This document shows, in pieces, positions 44,232 through 54,306 of a stretch of DNA of 64,000 nucleotides. Each line of letters opens with the position of its first letter. Position 1 is the first letter of the stretch. The translations under genes were made by a program, and so were the position numbers. This DNA comes from Curvularia sp. ZM96. Taxonomy: Eukaryota; Ascomycota; Dothideomycetes; Pleosporales; Pleosporaceae. The stretch spans positions 4,340,001 through 4,404,000 of the forward strand of contig JAJGBQ010000003.1 in NCBI GenBank assembly GCA_022457065.1, in the 5' to 3' direction. Under the pieces are notes generated by a model that was given only the letters and a program-made list of their open reading frames with translations, made no database searches and was not told the origin of the DNA.

Positions 44232-45311
44232 TCTGGAGTTCGGTGTATGCAAAAGGGCAGAGCTTGCAGACGGTCACATTGCGAGGGTACGAGCGTATTT
44301 AAATTCCCGTACGAGATCTCCCACTTTTCCTGCAGGCACTTGGAGCAATGAGGTCTCAGGCGGCTAAAGCGCGCCACACATAACGGTTCGGCACCTGTTG
44401 CCAAGGTCGTAGGTATGCAGGCCTAGTTGCATATGCGGTGCATACATGAGGAAGGCGGTTAATCATGGTTACTTCCATCGGGGCTGTGTTGAAAGGAAGA
44501 TTGGCGGCGTTTTTGCGTGTGCACTCTCGGGTAGGTATGTAAGCCAATCCACAAGGGTGGCCTAACATTGTCTGCCAATGGCGAAGGGTGACGAGTATGC
44601 AGTATCACGTCTAGATAGATCAGGTTCCACAGAGGACTATGGTGCAGGCTAGTGCTACACATAAGCTGGCTATCGAGTATTTGTATCAACAATCTAGGTG
44701 CGCATGTATGGCCACGTTGAGAGGTGTATGTAGACATGTGAGCCGACCATGAGCACCGTAGCCCCGCTATACCCGAATCCATCAACGTTAACCTCGTTTA
44801 GAGAAATGGTTTCAAAATCTTAGAGATATTCTCCAAGGTACTTGGATAATGCGTTAAGAGCATCTTCCTAAGATGCCTGCTCTAATCATCACCAAGCTCA
44901 CTTCAGAGTGCTCTGTATAGTCTTATCACTATAGAAATCTGCATTAGGCAAACGCGATACCTGCTTGGGCAAGGTCCATGGTCAGCCGAGCTATTTCCCA
45001 TGGTCCGCCGAGGTGCGTCGGCGAACGTTCCATGGTCCGCCGACCTCCTGCGATCGACGGATCTTGCCAAAATTACCCCTTTCGGCAACCAAAGATGCCC
45101 GGCACGTCGCCATCCTCAACGCTGACCTCACACCCGAGCCAACGTCGCTTCGTATAGGCCAACGTCCCCGCCCCTGCTCGTAAGCGCTTCCATTGAGCTT
45201 GCAGAGTACTTTGAGAAGATTCACAGCCTAAGCTGCGCAGGCATTGGCTTTGGCTTATTTGAAGAAAGGCCCCCTTACAGATTGTTCCCGCGGATTGCTG
45301 CCGACTTCACC
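44232..45311. promoter_or_regulatory. Divergent promoter region of P450 and MIC12
   Basis: About 1.1 kb separate the two divergent starts. Two small perfect hairpins lie at 44833-44845 (CCAAG-GTA-CTTGG) and 44860-44876 (GCATCTT-CCT-AAGATGC). A 15-base motif CCATGGTC(A/C)GCCGA occurs three times at about 44976, 44998 and 45030, close to the MIC12 side. The motif could bind a regulator; that is inference. Confidence 0.4.
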
Positions 45312-45695
45312 ATGGGATTCACCACCGGCTTCGTATGTGCTGTATTCATGCTACGTTGTCTCATCTAACCAATGCAGCTCGGAGGCGTCACCCTCACCTC
45401 TGCGGTCCTCTACCTCACAATATCGTTGCACACACAAAACCGCGCCACACAAGCCGCCCTGCTGCGACAACAGCGCCAGGTTCTCGCCGAGTTCTACGAG
45501 CCCAAGAAGCCGGAGTCGGAGCCAACAAGTCGGGAGGCGCCCGTAGGACTGACTGAAATGGCAAAGGACCGCTGGAACAGGAGCCTCGAGGAGGGAGTCA
45601 GGAAGGTGTACAACACAGACTGGAGGAGAGTGCGCGAGGACGCCGAGGACAGGGCAAGCGTCATATTGCAGAGAATCAGAGAGAGTACCAAATGA
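45312..45695 (+). CDS. MIC12: MICOS complex subunit Mic12
   Basis: Two exons (45312-45332, 45378-45695; intron 45 nt) encode 112 residues. The start MGFTTGFLGGVTLTSAVLYL gives one N-terminal membrane segment, followed by a helical HTQNRATQAALLRQQRQVL stretch. The C-terminal block reads DRWNRSLEEGVRKVYNTDW, which is the conserved Mic12/Aim5 signature in fungi. Mic12 sits in the inner mitochondrial membrane and links Mic10 and Mic60 subcomplexes at cristae junctions. The first exon codes only seven residues, a common layout for this gene. The assignment rests on overall layout and the C-terminal motif. Confidence 0.8.
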
Positions 45696-46082
45696 GCTAT
45701 CAAACGGCCGGGATCCACTGGACGCATACCTGGTCCATGCGTGGCGGCATGGTTGCGCTGATGCGGCGAAACTGTGATTGCAAGTGTACAATATGGCAAT
45801 GAAGAGCAAGTATAGATATCTGGTCGGAAGAAACTGGCTCATTGTTCTTAAGTCTACGAGGATGTATTCTGTCGCTTTACTCTCACTGCTTGGTGCTACT
45901 CTCACCTTTCACACCCACTGCTTGGCTTACTTTCCCCCACATTCACCGTTTGTTTTCCGTTTGTTTAGCAGGACGCGACTACGCTTCTGCCTAGACCTCC
46001 CTCGCCTCCCTCGCTCGTCTTGCCTCAACCGCACTCGAAACTTTTCGCACCTTAGCAGTAGCCATACTGCTTCAACACCAAC
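45696..46082. other. Short intergenic stretch
   Basis: 387 bases lie between MIC12 and the next gene on the same strand. The last 200 bases are C/T-rich and end in CACCAACATGAC, a usual fungal leader. Nothing else was seen. Confidence 0.5.
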
Positions 46083-48605
46083 ATGACGTCGTTTGGCACG
46101 GTCTTTGACCTCTTCAACGATGGCGAGCTTCACTTACAAGACGTCTATGGTAATGTCGAGCCAGTATGCACACTCGTGCCCTACGAACAATACAAGCGAC
46201 ACATTCTCGTCTATCGCCTGGACTCGAGTCCTGAAGTCTTTATGGCGCACCTACAAAACTTGACAGAGCGCAAGGCACTCAAAACGGGCAAAGAAATATG
46301 GACTTGGTGCGTCCAGTGGAAGGTTGGCTCAGACGCAACCCAGCAGCCTCTTGCAACTCGTCACTCGACGAAGAAGCCTCGTCTCGGCGCACAGCGACCA
46401 AATGCCTCCATGGTGCAGCCATCGCAACAGACTGCAGGTCCAATCACAGTCCGGCCCTGCGTCATACCCCCAGAGTTGATAAAGCAAGATGACATGCAGA
46501 GGATCTTGGTCGACATTGTGCAAGTGAACGCCAGTGTCGTGCCCAACTTCATCGAGTTCCTCTATCGGTGGATCGATTTCTATCTTGGAGATGGGAAAGC
46601 GCTGAAGGCGGCATTGTTCAGAGAGATCCCGAGTTTATGGGACTTTGACTGTCACCCACGCGTTGTTCCTGACGATATCAGAACGAGGACAGATGACACG
46701 ACGGCGCCAAACCTCAACGCAGAAGAAGTTGCAATGAACTCACCGACTAAGAAAATGCGACAAAGGCCGGATCTCGCAGCATTGGAGCGCAGGGCCGAAG
46801 CAAGCGAGCGTCTCAAATACCGCGAAGTGCGCTTTGGTATGCAGCCACCTAAGATGGAAGAGCCTCTCCCACCCCTGATCAACATCCCTCGAGATGACGA
46901 GGAACGTGCGAGATATTACGCTGCTTGCTTCAAGTCGCGCCAACGCGCCTTCTACATGCTTACCGACGTTGGAGTAACCCCCCAGAATATGAAAGATTAT
47001 GTTCGAGGCCAGGAGGAGAAAGTGAAGGACACTCCTTTCCAAGGTGGATTTGGTCTATTCAACTACGAGCGGGATGCCAAATTGACGCAGGCAATCTTTT
47101 TGGAGAGTGAAGCTTACTTGAAGAAGCAGAGGGAGATTGCCATTAGCAACAGGCTCGCTGAAGAAGTCCAGGCGATTGGCTACAGTGTTATGGCTGAACC
47201 ATCTGCCGTCCCACCATCCGCCGTTCAACCACCCGCGCCTCCACGTATTCAACATGAAGATGTGGCCACCCGATTCATGCGCAACATCCGAGCTGCCAAA
47301 CCCGAAGACGTCAATAAGATCCAAATCGTTCCTGTTCCCCTAGTGGGTAGGATGAATAGCGATGTCTTCAAAGATGCGACGGATAGAGAAACTATGATCA
47401 ACTCGTTGAATCGCGCAGTGCCACCGCCGCGTATCCCCAGTGCTGTATACCAACCAGGACTAGGAATGAATGCCTCTGAGCTTCCGCGACCGGGCTTACC
47501 ATCATTACCCCGACCGAACCTACCGCCATTGCCGCAGCTTTCTCTGACACAAGCTTTTGGTAATGGCATCGGACTGCCAGCCCCACGGCCTCCAACGCCG
47601 CCTCAACAACCAGGCTTCCCAGCAATGCATCTGCCACTAGGCGGTCTTCCACCAGGCATTCCATCACCGCGTCTACCGCCAGATTTTCCATTAATGTATC
47701 CATCACTGGGCTCTGAGCAATTGGCTTCAGGGTCGGGCACTGCTCCACCGCGTCTACAGCCGGGATTTGCACTAGGGCTTCTACCACAGGGATTTGCACA
47801 GCAACCTCTAACGCCGGGCACTGCGCCACCGCGTCCGCAGCCAGGCTTTCTACCATGGCTTGCACAACAGCAAGGTAGGCACATAAACTTCCCCATGCAA
47901 CGTGATGCACCCACCCCCCTGAATCTCGCGCCCCCATTATCCCCGTTGTCTTCCCTTCCAGCATCTCCCCTTGTTACTCCCCAAGCTGGCGTCCCCGTCC
48001 AAATCTATTTTCCCAAGGTAGTAATGCCGGCCAACATCATCGGCCCTGGCGGTGCCAAGTTAGGCGACGCCGGCAGCGCCGAAACCGACGCTTTTCTGGT
48101 CGGTTACGCCAAGCCTGGCAGCGGCGAGATCAAGATCAACAGGGCCGTTTTTCTGCCTATGGGCGTGTGGGAGAATAATACTGAGTTGGCACGAGAGAAG
48201 ACTACTGGCTTGTTGGAAACATATTTACCAAGGAAAACTGGGACATCGGGAGGGCCGCATGGGGCTGCGTATGAGAAGTTGAAGCAGGCATATGATTTCA
48301 TTATCCCTAGGCCCGCCGACGTCAGAGAGAGGGAGCTGACCAAGAGGTGGAGGGTTAACAAGGGACCGATGACGGAGACTAAACGAGGAGCTGTATGGGA
48401 GGGCTGGGCTGTCATGGTGGATAGAGATATCAAGATGATCAAGCAGGAAAGAACTGGTGCGGTAGTGTTCGATCCGCTTGTCGGTGGCAAAGATGAGGAG
48501 TATCTTGAGAAGGAGGCGAGACGCAGGGAGTTGGAGGCGCTGATGGAGGAAGAAGAGGAGTTAGACGAGTCTGATGACGATTTGTACTCGTACATGAGCG
48601 GTTAG
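46083..48605 (+). CDS. Uncharacterised 840-residue protein
   Basis: A single uninterrupted exon encodes 840 residues, unusual next to intron-rich neighbours. Residues 1-80 form a possible small beta-rich domain (TVFDLFNDGELHLQDVYGN; GKEIWTWCVQWKV). Residues 130-190 look helical (QRILVDIVQVNASVVPNFIE). Residues about 200-380 are charged and helical. Residues about 385-650 are Pro/Leu/Gly-rich with internal repeats such as GTAPPR(L/P)QPGF. Residues 650-790 are again folded (GVWENNTELAREKTTGLLET; KRGAVWEGWAVMVD). The last 40 residues are a strongly acidic tail. I do not recognise the family and see no catalytic motif. The acidic tail and disordered Pro-rich middle would suit a scaffold or nuclear protein, which is inference. 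Confidence 0.8.
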   Translation: MTSFGTVFDLFNDGELHLQDVYGNVEPVCTLVPYEQYKRHILVYRLDSSPEVFMAHLQNLTERKALKTGKEIWTWCVQWKVGSDATQQPLATRHSTKKPRLGAQRPNASMVQPSQQTAGPITVRPCVIPPELIKQDDMQRILVDIVQVNASVVPNFIEFLYRWIDFYLGDGKALKAALFREIPSLWDFDCHPRVVPDDIRTRTDDTTAPNLNAEEVAMNSPTKKMRQRPDLAALERRAEASERLKYREVRFGMQPPKMEEPLPPLINIPRDDEERARYYAACFKSRQRAFYMLTDVGVTPQNMKDYVRGQEEKVKDTPFQGGFGLFNYERDAKLTQAIFLESEAYLKKQREIAISNRLAEEVQAIGYSVMAEPSAVPPSAVQPPAPPRIQHEDVATRFMRNIRAAKPEDVNKIQIVPVPLVGRMNSDVFKDATDRETMINSLNRAVPPPRIPSAVYQPGLGMNASELPRPGLPSLPRPNLPPLPQLSLTQAFGNGIGLPAPRPPTPPQQPGFPAMHLPLGGLPPGIPSPRLPPDFPLMYPSLGSEQLASGSGTAPPRLQPGFALGLLPQGFAQQPLTPGTAPPRPQPGFLPWLAQQQGRHINFPMQRDAPTPLNLAPPLSPLSSLPASPLVTPQAGVPVQIYFPKVVMPANIIGPGGAKLGDAGSAETDAFLVGYAKPGSGEIKINRAVFLPMGVWENNTELAREKTTGLLETYLPRKTGTSGGPHGAAYEKLKQAYDFIIPRPADVRERELTKRWRVNKGPMTETKRGAVWEGWAVMVDRDIKMIKQERTGAVVFDPLVGGKDEEYLEKEARRRELEALMEEEEELDESDDDLYSYMSG

Positions 48606-48775
48606 TTCTTGGGGGTGACGATGTAATCATGTTCTATCACAGATATGGTTGGTCGGTCTTGGAAGAGGAGAGGAGAATGGTGGGAATAACAAGTATGGGA
48701 GAATGACAAGAACAGGAGAATCATGAGAACGGGACAATCATGAGTTGACCGTGCCACGGCGCGGGCAGTTTGTAT

Positions 48776-49647
48776 CTAGATACATCGGCCACCATCGACT
48801 TCGAGGTTGACTCCTGTAATGAAGCCAGCCTCTTTGCTGGCCATAAATATACAAGCATTGACTACGTCGTCGACTTCACCAATGCGTCCCATGGGGACAT
48901 TGGATGTGAACTTCTTCCGGTTCTCTGGCGTGTCTTCCATGCCCGTAAAGGCGGAGAAGAGGCCCGTAGCAGTGACCAAAGGACAGATGGATACCACGCG
49001 AATCTGATGTGGGCCGTATTCCGCCGCAAGACCTTTCGTTGCCTATTTCAGGTAAGCAAAGTAGCTCCAAAAGGAAGAAAAAGAAAAGGAAGGGAGACGT
49101 ACATTCCAAATAGCTCCTTTACTGGCATTGTACCATACCAGTCCAGGTCTCGGTCTTGTCGCTCCGACACTCGCTATGTTAATCACAACACCGCCTTCAC
49201 CTCTCTCGATCGCTTGATCAACCCAGGCATTACATCCTAGATACACACCCTTGACATTGACATCGAACACCCTATCAAACTCTTCCTCTGTTACCGTTGA
49301 CGTCGGCTTGTTAGTATACGACCAGCCGGCGTTGTTGACGAGGATATCGCAACGTCCAAACTTCTCGATACAAGCTGCTACACTTGCTTTCCAGTCGGCA
49401 GACTTTGTTACGTCCATTTGGTGGAAGGCGAGGGAAGAGGGGTTTGCCGAGCAGGTCTCTTGGCCGCCTGAGGCATTGATGTCGCAGACAAGGACTTTGG
49501 CGCCTTCCGAGGCCATGCCTTTGGATATTCCGGCGCCGAATCCGGAGCCACCGCCTGGGAACTAATGTTAGTATAGAATGAGGTAGCAGATGAGGAGAAA
49601 GCTCTTGTACCGGTGACGAGGGCGACCTTGCCGTCTAGTCTGCCCAT
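48776..49647 (-). CDS. Short-chain dehydrogenase/reductase (FabG-like)
   Basis: Three exons (49647-49611, 49554-49103, 49042-48776) encode 251 residues, standard for a classical SDR. The cofactor loop is TGGGSGFGAG, followed by CDIN (an acidic residue after the second strand, which favours NAD). The NNAG motif, the catalytic Ser in NIASVG and the YNASK Tyr-Lys pair are all present. The C terminus ends FITGVNLEVDGGRCI, as in 3-oxoacyl-ACP-reductase-like enzymes. The substrate is probably a secondary alcohol or ketone but cannot be assigned. It is divergent from the succinate-semialdehyde dehydrogenase gene at 677 bases. Confidence 0.9.
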
Positions 49648-50324
49648 TCTGATGATATTATAGAGTGATCTCTGATAGTTGCTGTTGCAGAAAGTTGTGG
49701 ATAAATTAGGATTGATGCTAATAAGTATTGATTTCAGGTGTAGGTGAGGAAGCCACGGCTGTGGTGTTGAAAGAAGGGACGGTGCATCATCTTGTGCAAC
49801 GTGATTCGGAACCCGTTCTTTGCCTTGGATATTGAATCTCCACTGGCACACTGCCAATGAGCGGTACTATTGAATGAGAGTAGTACCACAGTGAGGGGTA
49901 AGGATAAGTGCCCCGCAGAGAGTTGACGTATCGTTGAAGACCACCGAAGTTCGAACCAATAACAAGCCGATGTCGCCGAACATCTCCAAGGCATCCATTT
50001 TCTTGGCGCAGCTGCCGGGTATCATTGCCTGGAATAGCCGGTCATACTTGGAAAACGATTCGATAAAGCTCGTATAGCCTCTGCGGTATTCAAGGTGGGG
50101 TAGTTGACTCCACTGGCTAGAGAACCGGGACGGTCGCATCATTGGTGCACCTCCCCACCGGGCCGGCCATTCTTATACATCCATCAGCAGCTGCGCATAA
50201 CCTTTTCGAATAATCATCTTTGAATCGCCTGAGATAGCAGTCTCCAACGTGTGAGAGGCGATATCTGACGCGAACGGCCTCTAGTTCACAGCATACCCAG
50301 AGGACTCTTTCAGGAAACGCAAGC
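49648..50324. promoter_or_regulatory. Divergent promoter region of SDR and SSADH genes
   Basis: The 677 bases between two divergent dehydrogenase starts must carry both promoters. No gene was recognised inside. Specific binding sites could not be assigned. Confidence 0.45.
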
Positions 50325-51987
50325 ATGGCGTCGGAAGGGAAATATCAGCTACCATTCAAGGCATGAGCAAAACCACAACCTCCGCATAAACTCCTCAAAC
50401 TAACGTCGATTAGCTAAACAACCCGGATCTTCTTCACAACCTCTCATTTGTGAACGGTGAATGGGTGCGATCTAAATCGGGCAAGACATTTGAAGTCGTT
50501 GGTAGGTCACTGGATTTATAACGAATGACCACGTTCTAACAGAGATACAAGACCCTGGCACTGGAAAGCCATGGATAGAATGCCCTACTAATGATGCATC
50601 CGACGTCGAGGATGCTGTCAAGAGCTCATACGAAGCTTTTCAACAATACAAAAAAATCAGTCCTCGGCAAAGAGCACAGATGCTGTTCAAATGGGACGCT
50701 TTGATCAGGGAAAATAGAGAAGATCTAGCGACCATGCTCGTTTACGAGACCGGAAAGCCGAGAGCTGAAGCCTATGGTGAGATCGACTATTCCACAGGAT
50801 TCACGTGGTGGTTTGCTGGAGAGGCCGAACGTATCCAAGGCACTGTCTTCACACCTGCGCTTCCAAATCGGCGTGTTTTCACCATTAAACAGCCGCTCGG
50901 TGTTTCGGTCGCATTGGTTCCATGGAACTTCCCCATTGCAATGATCTTGAGGAAGGCGGGTGCTGCGCTAGCCGCAGGATGTACAATGATTGTAAAGCCT
51001 AGTCCGGAGACACCAATCACAGTCTTGACCCTGGCGTATTTGGCACATAAAGCCGGTTTCCCTAAAGGAGCCCTGAACATTCTGACCACAGACCTCGACA
51101 AGACGCCCGAGCTTAGCGAAGCACTGTGTCGACATCCGCTCGTAAGCAAGGTCACCTTCACGGGCTCGACACGGGTAGGAAAACTCGTTGCCAAGATATG
51201 TGCGGACAATTTGAAGAAGGTTACATTGGAACTAGGAGGCAACTGCCCTGTGTTGATCTTCGATGATGCAAACATTGAGCAGGCTGTTGGCCAGATTTTC
51301 GCCCTAAAATTCCGTCATGCTGGCCAGGCATGCATCACGGCGAACCGTATCTATGTTCAATCTGGCATCTTTGATGCGTTCCTTCAGCGCTGGAATGCAG
51401 AGACTCAAAAAATCATAGTCGGTCATGGCGCCGACGAGAAAACCACAATGGGACCAGTCACCACACCACGAAGTATAGAGAAGGCAATTGCTCTTGTCGA
51501 AGATGCAAAGAAAAAGGGTGCCAAGATACATACGGGTGGAAACAAGGTTGAGAAGGATGGTGGCTACTTCTTCGAACCCACTGTCATTTCTGGTGTCACA
51601 CCGGACATGGATCTTGCGAAAGAAGAGGCGTTTGCACCGATATGCACGTTTATCAAATTCGACACAGAAGATGAGGCCGTGAAGGCCGCTAATGATACCA
51701 GCATGGGTCTTGCCTCTTATTGCTTCACGAAGAACGTTGACCGGACATGGAGGCTGTTTGAGAACTTGGAGGCCGGCATGATTGGACTCAACACGGTATG
51801 TCACATATTGTCACGCCTCAAATACGGATAGTCGCTAACGCATAATCAGGGAAATGGCTCTGCTGCGGAATCTCCATTTGGTGGTATAAAACAGAGTGGT
51901 TATGGCAAGGAATCTGGAAAGGATGTCGCAGTGAACGAGTACCTGATCACCAAGACAGGTACTTTCACGTTAGAGGAGCAATCCTAA
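50325..51987 (+). CDS. Succinate-semialdehyde dehydrogenase
   Basis: Four exons (50325-50360, 50414-50501, 50543-51795, 51850-51987) encode 504 residues. The aldehyde dehydrogenase fold is clear: VPWNFPIAMILRKAGAALAA and KPSPETP bind the cofactor, FTGSTRVGK is the Rossmann motif, the general base is the Glu in LELGGN, and the nucleophile is the Cys in GQACITANR. The SSADH-type features are the ETGKPRAEAYGEIDY block and the closing SPFGGIKQSGYGKE. SSADH oxidises succinate semialdehyde to succinate at the end of the GABA shunt. Intron 1 has a GC donor (50361), since no GT exists nearby to join MASEGKYQLPFK to LNNPDLLHNLSFVNGEW. Intron 2 is only 41 nt. No targeting peptide is obvious, so a cytosolic location is likely. 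Confidence 0.9.
50361..50413 (+). other. GC-AG intron in the SSADH gene
   Basis: The exon ends CATTCAAG and the intron begins gcatga and ends gattag, with a CTAAC branch point shortly before the end (53 nt). It keeps frame and supplies the conserved N terminus. Without it the ATG at 50325 would stop after 13 codons. Confidence 0.65.
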
Positions 51988-52390
51988 GCAGAAAGTTTAG
52001 TCTAATCTGACATTTGAAAATGTTCGCCTGTTGCACTGGCTTTGTATGTTTGACCCTAGTCAGCTTCAAGAAACAGCGATTGTAACTTTGATCATCATTC
52101 ACTACATAGCGTGAAGACATGCCTCTGACCTAGTGTTTCACCAAGTCCTTGATATGTCTGCTTACGTCAGCGCCTCATGTCTGACCACTGGATGTTATTC
52201 TCTGACAAGAACAATATTGTTCACAATCATCACTCAGCTTGTACCTCATACCGTTCCCCTCACGTGACCGCGTTAGTGCCCGCTCACCGCGGCGCGCCCG
52301 ACTCCCGCTACTCGCCCTCCAACAGCACCTCCACCACACGCAATCCTTGTGTAATTGCAGAACCTCTCGCCGCATATCGCCGCCGCCGCC
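51988..52390. other. Short intergenic stretch
   Basis: 403 bases lie between SSADH and the NCBP3-like gene, both on the plus strand. The right part is C-rich, with CGCCGCCGCC directly before the ATG. Nothing else was seen. Confidence 0.5.
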
Positions 52391-53966
52391 ATGGATGACA
52401 CGGACATGACCGACGTTGCTTACGATATTGACATCGATGTAGGACCAACCGCCGAGCCCGTCGCGCAGCAACAGCCGCAGCAAGTTGTCGAGGTGAGCTC
52501 AGCAGTATGTCGCAAGCAATTCAGCACAGCTATCTGACAAAACTCCCACAGCAAAACATCACAACAGAGTCCGAAAGGAGCGTACCTGCAGCTTATCTAG
52601 AAGATATCGTGATCCATGCACCATGGCCCGAGTCGATAAATCTCCAAGGCGTGGCCGACTTTGACCCCAATGATCCATTGTATTGGGCTATGGAGCATTG
52701 CCAGTCAGAACCGCGCGTCAAGCAACTGCGCTGGGTCAACGACAATTCCGTCAACCTCGAGTACTACACCAAAGAAGATGCCGCGCTGGCGCTCAAGATG
52801 CTCACCCATCCCGACAATGGCGATACAAGCAACCTTTCCTTGCAAGAGCCTCGCAAAGCAAAGCCATACTCGAAGAAGCCAGACAGTGTTCTTTCGGTCA
52901 GGCAGTCCAATGCTGGTGATCAGAAGCCAAGGGGAGCAGCGACAAGAAGCAATTACTACCAGCGCAACCCAGATATAGCAGGGAACCGCCAGAGGGAGCC
53001 ACGACGGAGGCAGCCCCCAAAGAAGGATTTCCTAGACTATGGAGATGAGGATATGGGATCCCGCGAGCGCAGCAGGCGGAGAGGCAGCGGAGATGAATCC
53101 ATGGGCGATTCAGGTATTGATCGAAGGGGTCCCCCGAGGAACGGACGAGACTTCCGCAGCGAACGCGACAATCGAGGTCGGGATAGGGGAGACCGTCAGT
53201 CCACTGGCAGGTTCCGAAGCGACAACCAGGGTAAAGACGTTGACTCCTACAGACCTGGCTCGAGAAGGTACTTATGCACATTAATCCACCGTCGACTCAC
53301 AGACTAACTGAATCTAGTCCCAGAGAGCCACGTTTCGGCCGCCTGCGAGGACGTAGCGCTTCCCCTGGCTCAGACGAAGATGGTGATGGTCGATTTGGAT
53401 TCGCAGAGAACACAACACACGCAGGACGTAGCCGGTACCGTAGCCGCAGCCCTGGCAATAACAGACGTCGACCTGATACGAGTTCTGATCGCTGGACTCA
53501 CGATCGTGCAGACTACGACCGCGTTGGTGGCGCTACAGGCGGAGGTCGATGGCAGAAGGACGCCTTTTTTGTGGACACCTCACCCATGGGCAATCACCAC
53601 CGTTCAAATGCAATCGATGTGAAGCGAGGAAGTGGCGCGTCGTTGCTCTCGCGCATGACAAAGGACGGTCAACCTATCGTTGCACAGCCGAAGCGCTCTC
53701 TCGCAGATCGAATCACGCGCGATGATGACGACTCGGAGGAAGGATTTGGACGACTCAAGAATGACTTCCGTGATCCGAATGTCACCGACTTCTCCGAACC
53801 AGCACGGCCTCGTCGTGGTCTTGCAGATCGCATATCCCGCGATACTGACATGAGCATTCGCGGACAGGGAAGAGTAAGGGACCAAGAAGGCATCAACATT
53901 CGCGGCTCTGCTGAGCGTTCCGGAGGTGGCGGGATCAACATACGTGGTGTCGCGAGTGGTGCATAG
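52391..53966 (+). CDS. NCBP3-like nuclear cap-binding protein
   Basis: Three exons (52391-52492, 52552-53267, 53318-53966) encode 488 residues. An RRM-like domain at about 55-125 carries the family block RVKQLRWVNDNSVNLEYYTK, in which WVND replaces the usual WLDD of NCBP3. The remaining two thirds are Arg/Gly/Ser/Asp-rich and disordered. NCBP3 binds capped RNA with NCBP1 and acts in mRNA export in animals; the fungal role is inferred from the domain. The tail contains two copies of R(S/G)LADRI(T/S)RD and three copies of an IRG motif (SIRG, NIRG, NIRG). The start follows a C-rich leader and is in good context (GCCATGG). Confidence 0.82.
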
Positions 53967-54023
53967 AATGTACGTGCTCCGGGTATCCAGTATGTAGACA
54001 GATGGCCAACGAGAATGACCAAA

Positions 54024-54216
54024 TATTGAGGCGGACAGTGTCGATTTCTCATCGACTGTCATAATCCAGGTTTATGATAGAGGCTCCTTTTTTGAGGATC
54101 TTCAAGTATGGCAGGGAAGGGGAGCAAATAGCTATTGAAGAGGCAGTGCCGACTTCGCATCGGCTGCCGTAGTTCAGACTTATGATTGAGGGTCCTACTC
54201 TTAAGGATCTCTGAAG
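54024..54216 (+). repeat. Direct repeat pair, about 82 bp each, each with a hairpin
   Basis: Copy 1 spans 54024-54105 and copy 2 spans 54134-54216. Identity looks like roughly 75-80 percent and most differences are transitions. Each contains a hairpin with the same TG bulge. At 54034-54060 it is GACAG-TG-TCGAT, loop, ATCGACTGTC; at 54142-54168 it is GGCAG-TG-CCGA, loop, TCGGCTGCC. Two stem positions differ on both sides so that pairing is kept. Confidence 0.65.
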
Positions 54217-54242
54217 GTTGTCTAGGTGCAAAGTGGCTGAAA

Positions 54243-54306
54243 AAGGCAAACTACTTGTAGAGTACGACTTCACTTTTGCTCCTGGACAAGGCAGGCTACT
54301 TGTAGA
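54243..54306 (+). repeat. Two 19-bp direct repeats
   Basis: AAGGCAAACTACTTGTAGA (54243-54261) recurs as AAGGCAGGCTACTTGTAGA (54288-54306), with two adjacent A/G transitions and 45-base spacing. They lie directly after the hairpin repeats. Confidence 0.6.
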
